A DNA stretch of 64,000 nt from Gammaproteobacteria bacterium BRH_c0 (GCA_000961645.1 LADM01000121.1:22593-86592); one strand, 5' to 3'; shown: positions 48,575 through 58,192, counted from the first letter of the stretch. Notes: generated from the letters alone by a model not told the origin. Made by a program: numbers and translations.

Positions 48575-49198
48575 TCAGCTGTCTGTCAGCGCCCGGTAAC
48601 GCACTTCCAGGGAGCGATAGACGTCATCGCTGAAGCTGTGGCTGGCGCGGTCGAGCTCGTTGAGTATCTCCACCAGATGCTCGTTGTCTTCCCTGCCCTG
48701 CCAGGTCTTGTGGTAGGTACCCTGCTGGTAGCCCTGATCCTGGCGAAACATGTTGAGCACGTTCTTGCCCACATAGCGACTGTAGAGCTCGTCGAATGAC
48801 AGGTCGATGCCAGCCATCAGGCGGGCAAAGAGAGCCACATCAAAATCACGGCTTTGAAGTGTCGCCAGGGTAAATACTTCGAGATCCTCGGCAAAATGAC
48901 TGACTGGCGGCGCCAGCTGGATCTGTGACTCCACCTGACTGGCGATCTGCTCGAGCGAATCGCCCTTGAGCAGCAGGATACTGAGGCCAAAATGCCAGAT
49001 GTCCACCAGTTCCAGCTTGACCTGATCGCGGTCGGGGTTCTGCTTTTTCCACCACTTCCAGCCGTGGTGCTCCATCAGTTCAGCGCATTCCACCCAGATC
49101 GCCCGGTACCAGGGAAAATTCTGCTCCCGCCAGTTGGCGTTGACCTTGGTGTTCATGGCGTCCTGCAGGTCGAGCATGGTGAGTATCTGTTGCTTCAT
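48575..49198 (-). CDS. Dimeric all-alpha dUTP diphosphatase (dUTPase_2 family)
   Basis: 207 residues with the metal-binding EAELMEHHGWKWWKK-like box (here VECAELMEHHGWKWWKKQNP) and KLELVDIWHFGLSILL, as in the MazG-related dimeric dUTPases of Campylobacter and Leishmania rather than the trimeric Dut. It should hydrolyse dUTP to dUMP, keeping uracil out of DNA. Located between mdh and a hydrolase. Confidence 0.85.
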   Translation of the reverse strand: MKQQILTMLDLQDAMNTKVNANWREQNFPWYRAIWVECAELMEHHGWKWWKKQNPDRDQVKLELVDIWHFGLSILLLKGDSLEQIASQVESQIQLAPPVSHFAEDLEVFTLATLQSRDFDVALFARLMAGIDLSFDELYSRYVGKNVLNMFRQDQGYQQGTYHKTWQGREDNEHLVEILNELDRASHSFSDDVYRSLEVRYRALTDS

Positions 49199-49219
49199 GG
49201 TTGCCCCTGATGAGCGTGC

Positions 49220-49891
49220 TCAGGCACGAACGAACATATTGGATTCTTTTTCCAGCCAGATGCGGGTATTGGGGCCATGGCCAGTGATCACCTCGGCATC
49301 GTCATCCAGGGTATAGAGACGCTCCCGGATCGATCTGACAATTTCCTCAAAATCCCCACCCCACAGATCGGTGCGGCCGATGCTGCCCTTGAACAGGGTA
49401 TCTCCTGCCACCAGCGTCTTGCACTCCTCAAACCAGAAACTGGTGGAGCCGGGCGTATGACCAGGGGTATGCAGTGCTACACCACCACAGCAACCCAGAT
49501 CCTGATCATCGGTAAAAAAGTGGTCAGGCTGCGGCAGCTTGATGGAGGGGAAGCCGAAACGTCGGCACTGCTCCTCAACCCCCTCCCACAGAAATATGTC
49601 GCCCTCGTGTAGATAGATCGGTGCACCAGTGACTTTTTTGATTTCGCCTGCGGCAAGAATATGGTCGAGATGGGCGTGGGTGTGGATGATCGCCACCACC
49701 TTCAGACCCAACTCGGCAAGTTGCTGGAGAATGCGCTCGGCATCTCCGCCCGGGTCCACCAGCAGCGCTTTTCCGGTGAGGGTATCGCCGATAATCGAGC
49801 AATTGCACTGCAATGGCCCCACCGGAAAGGTCTTGACGACGATCCGATGGGTTGCGGCGTTTTCTACAGGATGGCTCGTTGCTTGCTCCAT
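49220..49891 (-). CDS. Metallo-beta-lactamase-fold hydrolase (glyoxalase II-like)
   Basis: 223 residues. The metal motif HTHAHLDHILAAGEI (HxHxDH) and further ligands in ALHTPGHTPGSTSF and VAGDTLFKGSIGRTD follow the YcbL/GloB-like type. It is soluble and may hydrolyse S-lactoylglutathione or related thioesters. ATG 49891 has a GGGGGAA ribosome site; the frame is open to 49972. Confidence 0.9.
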   Translation of the reverse strand: MEQATSHPVENAATHRIVVKTFPVGPLQCNCSIIGDTLTGKALLVDPGGDAERILQQLAELGLKVVAIIHTHAHLDHILAAGEIKKVTGAPIYLHEGDIFLWEGVEEQCRRFGFPSIKLPQPDHFFTDDQDLGCCGGVALHTPGHTPGSTSFWFEECKTLVAGDTLFKGSIGRTDLWGGDFEEIVRSIRERLYTLDDDAEVITGHGPNTRIWLEKESNMFVRA

Positions 49892-49981
49892 GATTCCCCC
49901 GGGTGAAGCGCTGAATCGTGGATTAAGCGCAGAAACGACCAAGGATTCTAGCACAGCTGCAGAGGAGATCACCCTGCAGGT

Positions 49982-50773
49982 TCAGCTTGCGACAGCCTCA
50001 GGTAATTGAAAGAGACGCCGGAAATTGGCGGAGGTAACAGCGGCCAACTCTGCCACAGACAGGCCTTTCAGTTCAGCCACCTGACGCGCCACTTCCACCA
50101 CATACTGCGGTTCATTCTGCTTGCCGCGATGGGGCATCGGCGCCAGCCAGGGCGAGTCAGTTTCCACCAGCAGGCGCTCAAGGGGAACCTGCCTCACCAC
50201 TTCGCGCAGTGCCGCAGCGTTGCGGAAGGTGATAATGCCGGAGAATGAAATATAGAAATTCAGGTCGATGGCGGCCTGGGCCATTTCCCAGCTTTCGGTA
50301 AAACAGTGCAGCACACCACCGCGCTGCGGACAGGCGTACTGGCGCAACAAGCGCAGGGTTTCATCCTGCGCTTGCCGGGTATGGACAATCACTGGCTTGG
50401 CCAGCTCCCGGGCCGCAATCAGGTGGTTGATAAAACTTTCGATTTGCCAGTCAGCAGTCTCGGCGGAATAGTGGTTATCCAGCCCGGTTTCGCCGATGGC
50501 AACAACCAGATCGGACTGCCCAAGGGCGACAAGCTGCGCAACATCGGGAACGGGAATAGTCGATTCCTGCAAGGGATGAGCACCGGCAGATACATAGACA
50601 TCCCGGTAGCCCTGGGCCAGTTCGATCAGCTGCCGGGAGGATTCGAGGTCGATACCCACCGTCAGAAAGCCACCCACACCGCGGGCGCGCGCCGCATCCA
50701 GCACTTCATCGAGGGTTTTGCCTGCGCGCAACAAATCAATACGGTCGAGATGACAGTGGGAATCAATCAACAT
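49982..50773 (-). CDS. TatD-family deoxyribonuclease
   Basis: 263 residues. The metal-binding motifs are MLIDSHCHLDR, VAIGETGLDNHY, KPVIVHTRQAQDETL, VLHCFTESWEM and LLVETDSPWLAP. Its place after tmk-holB-pilZ matches the ycfH position. TatD proteins act as 3'-5' exonucleases or hydrolases on DNA ends or D-Tyr-tRNA-like substrates; the exact role of this copy is not fixed. ATG 50773 begins where family similarity starts; no strong ribosome site. Confidence 0.9.
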   Translation of the reverse strand: MLIDSHCHLDRIDLLRAGKTLDEVLDAARARGVGGFLTVGIDLESSRQLIELAQGYRDVYVSAGAHPLQESTIPVPDVAQLVALGQSDLVVAIGETGLDNHYSAETADWQIESFINHLIAARELAKPVIVHTRQAQDETLRLLRQYACPQRGGVLHCFTESWEMAQAAIDLNFYISFSGIITFRNAAALREVVRQVPLERLLVETDSPWLAPMPHRGKQNEPQYVVEVARQVAELKGLSVAELAAVTSANFRRLFQLPEAVAS

Positions 50774-50786
50774 GAAAAGCGAATCG

Positions 50787-51140
50787 CTAGAGGCTGTGGG
50801 TAAGTCGGTCAGTGGTGAGCAAATCCACCAAAAGGGTCTCAATTTTGGCCACCAGTGGGCCCGCATCGGCATTGAGCTGGATACCAATACCCTGCTTGCG
50901 GCTGGTCACCACCCCGGCAGGGGTAATCCATACCACCGTGCCAGCAAGGGGGATCTTTTCAGCTTCGCCAAAGAGGTCGAGGACCACAAACACTTCATCG
51001 CCGAGGACAAACTGCTTGCGGGTGGGAATAAACAAACCGCCGCGGTTGATAAAGGGCATGTAGCAGGCATGCAGCTCATTGGCGTCGGGAATCGTCAACG
51101 TTATTATGCCGTGGCGCATACCACCACCAGAAATCTCCAT
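50787..51140 (-). CDS. pilZ: Type IV pilus PilZ protein
   Basis: 117 residues from ATG 51140 (ATG 51119 or TTG 51164 are possible). The sequence ITLTIPDANELHACYMPFIN, RGGLFIPTRKQFVLGDEVFV and KIPLAGTVVWITPAGV follows the PilZ of Pseudomonas, which is required for pilus assembly and binds PilB rather than c-di-GMP. The RxxxR motif of c-di-GMP receptors is not obvious. Lies in the tmk-holB-pilZ-tatD operon. Confidence 0.92.
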   Translation of the reverse strand: MEISGGGMRHGIITLTIPDANELHACYMPFINRGGLFIPTRKQFVLGDEVFVVLDLFGEAEKIPLAGTVVWITPAGVVTSRKQGIGIQLNADAGPLVAKIETLLVDLLTTDRLTHSL

Positions 51141-51147
51141 ATCGACA

Positions 51148-52116
51148 TCAACCCCTGTGAGCAAGACCGGTTTTTTGATGGGGCCAGTCTACCACCGACT
51201 TCCAATCCATTAAAACCTCCTCCCACAGCAGCTGAAGGTTGGGGTTGGTGGTACTGAGCAAGCGCTGCTTCACCTGGATCAGGCGGTCATTGAAGCGAAA
51301 CAGGCGCCGCGACCAGGCGCTGTCCAGCGATTGAGGGGAGCGCAACAAGCCGTAGACATGATTCATGAACCAGTCGATAAGATCCCGCGGGGGTAATTCC
51401 TGGAATATTTTGGCCACCTCAAGCGCCGACAGCGCGCCCTCCTCCAGATCCCTCAGCCCCGTTTCAAAGCGCCGCAACTGATCCAGCAAGCCGGTTTCCA
51501 GCAGGCGCAGGGCCAGCAGCGGGCGGCCCCCTGCCTGACTGAGCGCCATGGGGATGTCCGCACCATGGCTGGTATTGTCTGACAGCCACTGCCGGGTCAG
51601 CTCCTCGCCGGGTTGCGCCATGGGCAGGATGCGGCAGCGACTGCGGATGGTGGGCAGCACCGCGCCTGGCTGGTGGCTGACCAGGATAAGCAGCACCTGG
51701 CGGCCGGGCTCCTCCAGGGTTTTCAGGAAGGCATTGGATGCGTTGACATTCATCGCCTCCGCCGGGCACAACACCATGACCCGCCAGCCGCCTTGGGACG
51801 CTGTTTTAATGGCAAATTCCGACAGGGCGCGAATATCATCAATCTTGATGACCTTGCCCTCCTGTTCCGGCTCCAGCAGCATGAAATCGGGGTGAGAGCC
51901 CGCCGCAAACAACAGGCACTGGCGACACTCACCACAGGCAGCACCCTCGCGGGGTGAATGGCACAGCAAACGCCGCGCCAGCGCCAGGGCAAAATCACGT
52001 TTACCAATACCCGATGGGCCAGTCAGCATCAACGCGTGGGGCATTCGCGTCAGTTCAATCTGGTTGTTGAGGGTATTCCAGCTATCCAGCTGCCAGGGAT
52101 AGGGGTTGGTGTTCAT
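51148..52116 (-). CDS. holB: DNA polymerase III delta' subunit
   Basis: 322 residues. ATP-site-like GPSGIGKRDFALALARRL, zinc cysteines in CHSPREGAACGECRQC, and NASNAFLKTLEEPGRQVLLI are the clamp-loader signatures. Delta' opens the beta sliding clamp as part of the gamma complex. Its start overlaps the tmk stop (ATGA, 52113-52116), so they are coupled. Confidence 0.95.
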   Translation of the reverse strand: MNTNPYPWQLDSWNTLNNQIELTRMPHALMLTGPSGIGKRDFALALARRLLCHSPREGAACGECRQCLLFAAGSHPDFMLLEPEQEGKVIKIDDIRALSEFAIKTASQGGWRVMVLCPAEAMNVNASNAFLKTLEEPGRQVLLILVSHQPGAVLPTIRSRCRILPMAQPGEELTRQWLSDNTSHGADIPMALSQAGGRPLLALRLLETGLLDQLRRFETGLRDLEEGALSALEVAKIFQELPPRDLIDWFMNHVYGLLRSPQSLDSAWSRRLFRFNDRLIQVKQRLLSTTNPNLQLLWEEVLMDWKSVVDWPHQKTGLAHRG

Positions 52117-52745
52117 GGCAGCAAAGGCTCCAGTGCAGCGGCGATGTGTTGCTGAACCTGCCCCAGTGACTGGCTCGCATCAATGACCTGGTAGCGCGCG
52201 GGAGTGAGACGGGCAAGTTCGAGATAGGTATTCCTGACCCGTTCAAAAAAGGACATTTGCTCGACTTCAAAACGGTCGAGTTCGCCGCGCTGGTTGGCAC
52301 GCGCCATCCCCAGGGTCGGTTCAATATCGAGGATCAGGGTCAGATCCGGACGCAGGCTGCCTTGCACCAGGGTTTCCAGGTGCGCTATTTGCCCCATATC
52401 CAGACCACGCCCACCTCCCTGGTAGGCATAGGTGGCATCGGTGAAGCGATCACACAGCACCCATACGCCCTGCTCCAGGGCAGGGCGGATGACTCTGGCG
52501 AGGTGCTGGGCTCGAGCGGCAAAAATCAGCAGCAATTCAGCCATACCATCAACAGCTTCGGTTTGATGATCCAGCAACAGGGTGCGGATTTTTTCCGCAT
52601 AGGGCGTGCCGCCCGGTTCCCGGGTGGCAAGATAGGGAATGTCGTGACCTGCAAGCCACTGTTCAATAAAGGCTTTGTTGGTGGTCTTGCCTACGCCTTC
52701 ACCGCCCTCCAGGGTGATAAACCTGCCTGCCATGGAATGCCTCAT
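52113..52745 (-). CDS. tmk: Thymidylate kinase
   Basis: 210 residues: P-loop TLEGGEGVGKTTN, TREPGGTPYAEKIR, and DRFTDATYAYQGGGRG. It phosphorylates dTMP to dTDP. ATG 52745 overlaps the mltG stop (ATGA); ATG 52733 is an alternative with its own TGAGG. Coupled to both neighbours. Confidence 0.96.
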   Translation of the reverse strand: MRHSMAGRFITLEGGEGVGKTTNKAFIEQWLAGHDIPYLATREPGGTPYAEKIRTLLLDHQTEAVDGMAELLLIFAARAQHLARVIRPALEQGVWVLCDRFTDATYAYQGGGRGLDMGQIAHLETLVQGSLRPDLTLILDIEPTLGMARANQRGELDRFEVEQMSFFERVRNTYLELARLTPARYQVIDASQSLGQVQQHIAAALEPLLP

Positions 52746-53794
52746 TGGTTGCCTGCCGGTGCTGAGCGGTAATTCTTGCTGCGCTTGAGCTGGTATTCGC
52801 GCACAGCCTTAATGTGTTGGTCCAGGGTATTGGAAAAAAAGTGGCTGCCGTCGCCCCTGGCAACAAAATACAGCGCCGTGCCCGGTTCCGGATTTAGGGC
52901 GGCGTGGATCGCCTCGCGGCCGGGGTTGGCTATGGGTGTGGGCGGCAAAGCCGAAATCAGGTAGGTGTTGTAGGGATTCTCTTCACCCAGGTGTTTGCGG
53001 GTGAGGTTGCCGTCAAAATTTTCCCCAAGACCGTAGATCACCGTAGGGTCTGTTTGCAGTCGCATCCCCTTGTTCAGACGCCGCACAAAAACCCCTGCAA
53101 TGGTTGTGCGCTCACTGGCGAGGCCGGTTTCCTTTTCAATGATTGAGGCCAGAATCAATGCTTCATAGGACGACTCAAGGGGCAGATCAGGGGCTCGATT
53201 GCGCCATTCCTCAGCAAGAATAGCCTGCATCTGGCGATGGGCCTGGCGGAAGATATCGAGTGGCGAACGGTTGCGGGGAAAGGTATAGGTATCGGGAAAG
53301 AACCAGCCTTCAGCATTTTCCACGGCGGTTTCGCCATCCTCATCCGTCACCAGTGCGCTGACTTCAGCTATATCAGGGAGCGGCTGTTGCGAGAGAATCG
53401 GGTGGGCAGCCACAAGTTCCAGCCACTGGGCCACCGTCCTGCCTTCGGGAAAGGTGATGCGATGCAATACCACATCACCCTTGAGCAGTTTTGCCACCAG
53501 ATCCAGGATGGTTTCACCCTGTTTGATCAGATACTCACCGGTATGGATTTTGCCACTCACTGCCAGCCGCGCATGTAATTGCATCGGCAGGGGGCTGGTG
53601 GTCAGCCCTTCACTGTGAAGGCGTCGCGCCAGGCCTGTGAGAGTGCTGCCCGGCTCCACCATCAGGGTATAAGTATCTCCCTCGAAGCTGAGGGGTTGCA
53701 CCAGGCTATTGGTGACCCACCAGTAAAAGGTACCGGCCGCCAGCAGAGCGACGACAAACAGGCTGGCAGCAAGCAGGATCAGGCGACGAAACAA
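52742..53794 (-). CDS. mltG: Endolytic murein transglycosylase MltG
   Basis: 350 residues: one N-terminal membrane helix (LILLAASLFVVALLAAGTFY), a LysM-like part (EPGSTLTGLARRLHSEGL), and the YceG domain with the catalytic Glu in LASIIEKETGLASERTTIAG and QTDPTVIYGLG. It cuts nascent glycan strands in the periplasm and may set glycan length. The start is TTG 53794, inside the end of pabC (16-base overlap). Confidence 0.93.
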   Translation of the reverse strand: MFRRLILLAASLFVVALLAAGTFYWWVTNSLVQPLSFEGDTYTLMVEPGSTLTGLARRLHSEGLTTSPLPMQLHARLAVSGKIHTGEYLIKQGETILDLVAKLLKGDVVLHRITFPEGRTVAQWLELVAAHPILSQQPLPDIAEVSALVTDEDGETAVENAEGWFFPDTYTFPRNRSPLDIFRQAHRQMQAILAEEWRNRAPDLPLESSYEALILASIIEKETGLASERTTIAGVFVRRLNKGMRLQTDPTVIYGLGENFDGNLTRKHLGEENPYNTYLISALPPTPIANPGREAIHAALNPEPGTALYFVARGDGSHFFSNTLDQHIKAVREYQLKRSKNYRSAPAGNQ

Positions 53795-54600
53795 GGCAAA
53801 TTCTCTTCTAGTCGATGCTGTAGCACGACGGTTTGTGGATGTTCTGACCAGGTCTGCAACCCGGCAATAGCGGCGACAGGGGTTACACCACTGACCGCAT
53901 TGCAGATAAAAATCTCATCGGCTTCGGCGAGCCGGGCTGCGGGAATCAACGCCTCGGTTACAGAGAAGCCAGTAGCGGGATACAGGCTGTCGAGCAGGTA
54001 GCGGCGCATCACACCCGCAACGCCGCAGTGTTCGAGACGGGGAGTCAACCAGTCATTTTTAAAGCGAAGGAAGATATTGTGACTGAGCGCCTCGACCACA
54101 TTGCCATTCTGATCCAGCAACAGCCCTTGCAACTCGCCTTCAAGCTCCATGGCGGCCACCACCTGGTCGAGGCGGTTGAGATGCTTGATACCAGCCAGCA
54201 CGGGATTGGCAGGCAAGCGATAGCGGCATTGCTGGAGGGTGCAAATGGCAGGAACGTCGGGCACGGGATTCCAGTGAACAATCACTGTAGGACTGGCAAC
54301 CGGAGGCGAGCGGTAACCGCGCGGACCAACACCTGCTGTCACTGTGAGTTTTACCACGCCGTTTGCAGGCATCTGCATCAGCCCAGAGTCAAGCCGGTCG
54401 ACAATCGTATCAGTGGAGGCATGGATGCCCAGCCGTTCAAGCCCCATTGTCAGACGCTCGAAATGTAATGCCAGCAGAGGGATCTGTCCGTCATACCGCC
54501 GCATGGTTTCAAAAACCCCGTGGCCATAGCTCAAGCCCCGATCAAGGCTGGTCAGGCAATCACTGGCTGCGCCATTGATAAAAATGAGGGGTTGCGCCAT
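53779..54600 (-). CDS. pabC: Aminodeoxychorismate lyase
   Basis: 273 residues of the class IV PLP-enzyme fold: RGLSYGHGVFETMR opens the fold, the Lys that binds PLP is in VLAGIKHLNRLDQV, and VTEALIPAARLAEADEIF with CNAVSGVTPV follows. It releases pyruvate to form p-aminobenzoate for folate. It starts an operon with mltG, tmk, holB, pilZ and tatD, immediately downstream of the acpP terminator. Confidence 0.92.
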   Translation of the reverse strand: MAQPLIFINGAASDCLTSLDRGLSYGHGVFETMRRYDGQIPLLALHFERLTMGLERLGIHASTDTIVDRLDSGLMQMPANGVVKLTVTAGVGPRGYRSPPVASPTVIVHWNPVPDVPAICTLQQCRYRLPANPVLAGIKHLNRLDQVVAAMELEGELQGLLLDQNGNVVEALSHNIFLRFKNDWLTPRLEHCGVAGVMRRYLLDSLYPATGFSVTEALIPAARLAEADEIFICNAVSGVTPVAAIAGLQTWSEHPQTVVLQHRLEENLPCFVA

Positions 54601-54651
54601 AGCTGGAGTTGGTTACTCGGTTGAGGGCATTTTCTGTAGGGATAGTAAAAG

Positions 54652-54681
54652 AAAGGCCGTGCTGTTAACAGCACGGCCTTT
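54652..54681 (-). terminator. Terminator of acpP
   Basis: A perfect 30-base palindrome (AAAGGCCGTGCTGTT and its complement) with a T-run, 58 bases past the acpP stop. It separates acpP from pabC. Confidence 0.9.
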
Positions 54682-54739
54682 GCGATCAAGTCAGATACGA
54701 ATGCTGGATTCGCTAACGACTGGATGTGAAACCAAACAG

Positions 54740-54976
54740 TTACTTCAGGTTGTTATTGATATAGTCGATAGCCTGCTGAACGGTGGTGATTTTTTCAGCA
54801 TCTTCATCAGGGATTTCGGTGTCGAATTCTTCTTCGAGAGCCATGATCAGCTCCACAGTGTCAAGGGAGTCCGCGCCCAGATCGTCAACAAAGGAAGAGT
54901 CAGGCTTTACATCTTCTTCTTTTACGCCCAGTTGCTCGGCGACCATTTTAACAACGCGTTCTTCGATGCTGCTCAT
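54740..54976 (-). CDS. acpP: Acyl carrier protein
   Basis: 78 residues, very acidic, with the phosphopantetheine site [18 protein letters not shown] (Ser in DSLD). It carries growing acyl chains. CAGGAG precedes ATG 54976. fabG lies upstream on the same strand, about 175 bases away, a space that may include a separate promoter for this highly made protein. Confidence 0.98.
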   Translation of the reverse strand: MSSIEERVVKMVAEQLGVKEEDVKPDSSFVDDLGADSLDTVELIMALEEEFDTEIPDEDAEKITTVQQAIDYINNNLK

Positions 54977-55150
54977 GATATTGGATACTCCTGTTTCTAT
55001 AGATTTTCTTTATGTTACCGCAACTGTGAAAAATCACGGCTGCACAAAGGACCTGAATAAGGCGTTTATTACGTCGCGCATTCTAACGTAAATTATCTTG
55101 TTCGTAACCGATTTTATAGATTTCCAAAATAATGATTAAAAATCAATGTG

Positions 55151-55894
55151 TTAAACCATATACATGCCACCATTCACATGGATGGTCTCACCGGTGATAT
55201 AGCCGCCGGTATCCGCCGCCAGAAACGCCACCACCGCTGCGATCTCCTCCGGCATGCCCAGCCGCGCCAGTGGTATCTGGGTCAGCAGGGCCTCTTTGCT
55301 GGCCTCGGGCAGATCGCGGGTCATATCGGTGTCGATAAAGCCCGGAGCCACGGCATTGACCGTGATATTGCGTGAACCCAGTTCACGGGCCAGGGCGCGG
55401 GAAAAGCCACCCACACCAGCCTTGGTGGCGGCGTAGTTGGACTGCCCGGCATTGCCCATGGTTCCCACCACCGAAGTGATATTGATGATACGCCCCCAGC
55501 GCGCCTTGGTCATGCCCCGCACCGCGTGGCGACAGAGGCGATAAACGGCATTGAGGTTGGTGTCGATCACATCGAGCCACTCCTCATCTTTCATGCGCAT
55601 AAGAATATTATCCTTGGTGATCCCGGCGTTATTGACCAGGATCAGGGCCGGGCCAAATTCTTCATCAATGGCCTTGAGCACAGTCACCACTGACTCATTG
55701 CTGGTGACATCCAGGGTCATCCCCTTGCCCTGAATGCCCTTGGCGGCGAGACGTTCGCTGATTTTTTGCGCTCCGCTGTCAGTAGTGGCTGTACCCACCA
55801 CGATGGCGCCCTGCTCTCCCAGCATATCCGCAATGGCTGCGCCAATGCCCCTGCTTGCCCCGGTGACCAGGGCGACTTTACCGTTAAAACTCAT
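55151..55894 (-). CDS. fabG: 3-oxoacyl-ACP reductase
   Basis: 247 residues of the short-chain dehydrogenase family: NADP motif VTGASRGIGAAIA, NNAGI, catalytic Ser in NITSVVGTMGNAGQSN, and YAATKAG (Tyr, Lys). It reduces the 3-keto group in fatty-acid elongation. AAGGAG precedes ATG 55894; fabD ends 29 bases upstream. Confidence 0.97.
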   Translation of the reverse strand: MSFNGKVALVTGASRGIGAAIADMLGEQGAIVVGTATTDSGAQKISERLAAKGIQGKGMTLDVTSNESVVTVLKAIDEEFGPALILVNNAGITKDNILMRMKDEEWLDVIDTNLNAVYRLCRHAVRGMTKARWGRIINITSVVGTMGNAGQSNYAATKAGVGGFSRALARELGSRNITVNAVAPGFIDTDMTRDLPEASKEALLTQIPLARLGMPEEIAAVVAFLAADTGGYITGETIHVNGGMYMV

Positions 55895-55923
55895 GGTGAC
55901 TCCTTGTTGAAATCGAGAGGGGT

Positions 55924-56862
55924 TCAGACTGCGGCCAGAGCTTCTTCGAGGCTGGCACTGTCTTCCGTCGCGTAGGCATTCAGATTGCGCTCAATACGCT
56001 TGGCGAGGCCGCTGACCACTTTGCCTGGCCCACATTCAACCACGCTGGCAATACCTTTAGCCAACATGGCCTCGATGCAATCCACCCACAGTACTGGATT
56101 ATAGATCTGCTCGATCATCAACTCCTTGATTACAGCAGGATCCTGCTCAGTCCGGGCGTGGACATTGTGTACTACGGGTATGGCCGGGGCCTTGAATTCA
56201 GTGGCGCGAATATGTTCCGCCAGGCGATCCGCTGCCGGACGCATCAGGGAGGTATGGAAAGGTGCGCTCACCGGTAATGGTACAGCGCGTTTGGCACCAG
56301 CCGCTTTCAGTCCTTCAACCGCTCTGGCTACTGCCGCGGCATCCCCGGCTATCACCACCTGGCCGGGGGAATTGTAGTTCACGGCTGATACGACTCCGCC
56401 CTGGGCTGACTGGGCACAGACATCCCTGATCAGCGCATCATCAAGACCCAGAATGGCTGCCATGGCACCCTCACCCGGCGCTACCGCATCCTGCATAAAG
56501 GCGCCGCGCATGCGCACCAGAGCAACCGCATCCTGAAAGGCCACCGCTTCAGCACATACCAGTGCTGACCACTCACCCAGGCTGTGGCCGGCCAGCAGGG
56601 ACGGCTGTGCGCCACCGCGCTGCTGCCACACCCTCCAGAGGGCAACACTGGCTGTCAGTAGCAGCGGCTGGGTGCACTCGGTCAGGTTGATCTCATCCTG
56701 CTGGCCGTTCTGCACCCTGTCCCACAGATCATAGCCCAGGGTTTGCGATGCCTCGGCAAAGGTGGAACCGATAACCGGATACTGCCCGGCCAGTTCTGCC
56801 AGCATGCCGATTTTTTGTGATCCCTGGCCTGGGAATATAAAAGCCAGATTCTCTTTTTGCAT
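55924..56862 (-). CDS. fabD: Malonyl-CoA:ACP transacylase
   Basis: 312 residues: FPGQGSQKIGML, nucleophile GHSLGEWSALV, catalytic His in VSAPFHTSLM. It loads malonate on ACP to begin elongation. AGGTGA precedes the ATG; plsX is upstream, fabG downstream, in the usual order. Confidence 0.97.
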   Translation of the reverse strand: MQKENLAFIFPGQGSQKIGMLAELAGQYPVIGSTFAEASQTLGYDLWDRVQNGQQDEINLTECTQPLLLTASVALWRVWQQRGGAQPSLLAGHSLGEWSALVCAEAVAFQDAVALVRMRGAFMQDAVAPGEGAMAAILGLDDALIRDVCAQSAQGGVVSAVNYNSPGQVVIAGDAAAVARAVEGLKAAGAKRAVPLPVSAPFHTSLMRPAADRLAEHIRATEFKAPAIPVVHNVHARTEQDPAVIKELMIEQIYNPVLWVDCIEAMLAKGIASVVECGPGKVVSGLAKRIERNLNAYATEDSASLEEALAAV

Positions 56863-56930
56863 AATTCACCTTTATATGTGATGGCAATAATTGTCGGTGG
56901 AGCGTCTCTATACAGGGTAGTGGCAAATCG

Positions 56931-57968
56931 TCATGGCTGCGGCTGGAGTGACTCAAGTCGAGTGACTATGCGTTGCGGCACATCCTGTCTGGCCGCACTG
57001 ATTGCCACAGTCAGCGCATTTTCAAATCCCGCCTGGGTCGCTCCGCCATGGCTTTTAATCACCACCCCGTTGAGACCCAGCAAACTGGCGCCATTGTAGA
57101 GGGACGGATCAATACGGCTTTTCAGACTGGCCAGGGCTGCACGGGCAAAAAAGGCGCCGATCTTTCCCGCCAGGGATGCATTGAGGCTGTCCTTCAACAT
57201 GGCGCCGATCATGCGCGCTACCCCTTCGCTGGATTTCAGTGCCACATTGCCTACAAAGCCATCGCAGACAATGATATCCACCGCACCGGAAAATATGCCG
57301 TCACCCTCAACAAAACCGTGGTAGTTGATGCGCGCATCGCCAGCCAGTCGCACAGCGGCCTCGCGGACCACGGCCTCGCCCTTGTCCTCTTCATGGCCAA
57401 CATTCAGCAAGGCGACGCGCGGTTCGGGAATCGACTCAACCACCTGCACCATGGCGCTGGCCATATGGGCAAACTGCACCAGATGATCGGCATCACAGCC
57501 AATATTTGCCCCCATATCGAGCAGATAGGCACGGCCCTGGGGGGTAGGCATGGCGGTGCAGATGGCTGGGCGGTCAATGCCGGGCAGTTTACCCAGCAGG
57601 CTCATACCCATGGCCATCAACGCACCGGTGTTGCCCGCACTGACACAGGCATCTGCCCTGCTTTCGGCAACAGCACGGAGGGCGTGCCAGAGGGAGGAAT
57701 CGCGCTTGCGGCGCAGGGCCTGGGCTGGCTTTTCGTCCATGGCGACAACCTGGGGACAGTGGATCACCTCAAGGCGATCACGCCAGGCATGGGAAGACCC
57801 GGCTAACAGCGGCGCCAAAACCGGAGCGACAAGAGATTCGTCACCATACAACTGGAGACGGAGGTGGGGATAGCGAAGAAGGGAGGAAACCGCAGAGGGA
57901 ACCGTAAGGCGGGGACCAAAGTCCCCGCCCATGGCATCAACCGCCAGACAGCAATTGTCTGAGAGCAA
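56931..57968 (-). CDS. plsX: Phosphate acyltransferase PlsX
   Basis: 345 residues with LAVDAMGGDFGPRLTVPSAV at the N-terminus, ALRRKRDSSLWHALRAV and SAGNTGALMAMGMSLLG in the core. It makes acyl-phosphate from acyl-ACP for phospholipid synthesis. The likely start is TTG 57968, 5 bases after the rpmF stop; no ATG fits. rpmF-plsX-fabD-fabG-acpP is the classical order. Confidence 0.95.
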   Translation of the reverse strand: MLSDNCCLAVDAMGGDFGPRLTVPSAVSSLLRYPHLRLQLYGDESLVAPVLAPLLAGSSHAWRDRLEVIHCPQVVAMDEKPAQALRRKRDSSLWHALRAVAESRADACVSAGNTGALMAMGMSLLGKLPGIDRPAICTAMPTPQGRAYLLDMGANIGCDADHLVQFAHMASAMVQVVESIPEPRVALLNVGHEEDKGEAVVREAAVRLAGDARINYHGFVEGDGIFSGAVDIIVCDGFVGNVALKSSEGVARMIGAMLKDSLNASLAGKIGAFFARAALASLKSRIDPSLYNGASLLGLNGVVIKSHGGATQAGFENALTVAISAARQDVPQRIVTRLESLQPQP

Positions 57969-57973
57969 GTGTC

Positions 57974-58153
57974 TTATTCGTCGTTGGACTCAATCACCTT
58001 GCGACCGCGGTAAAAGCCGTCGGCGCTGACATGATGACGACGATGCTTCTCACCGCTCACCTGGTCTACAGACAGGGTGGGGCCAGTGAGGCTGTCGTGT
58101 GAACGACGCATGCCACGCTTGGAACGGGTAGTACGATCTTGTTGAACGGCCAT
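57974..58153 (-). CDS. rpmF: 50S ribosomal protein L32
   Basis: 59 residues, [20 protein letters not shown] at the start and [14 protein letters not shown] at the end; basic, of the L32 type. It has no zinc cysteines, so this is the cysteine-free form. CAGGAG precedes ATG 58153. It lies between yceD and plsX, as in most gammaproteobacteria. Confidence 0.96.
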   Translation of the reverse strand: MAVQQDRTTRSKRGMRRSHDSLTGPTLSVDQVSGEKHRRHHVSADGFYRGRKVIESNDE

Positions 58154-58192
58154 TTTGTTACTCCTGGTGCTTTAAGCACGTGTTTCTGGCAG

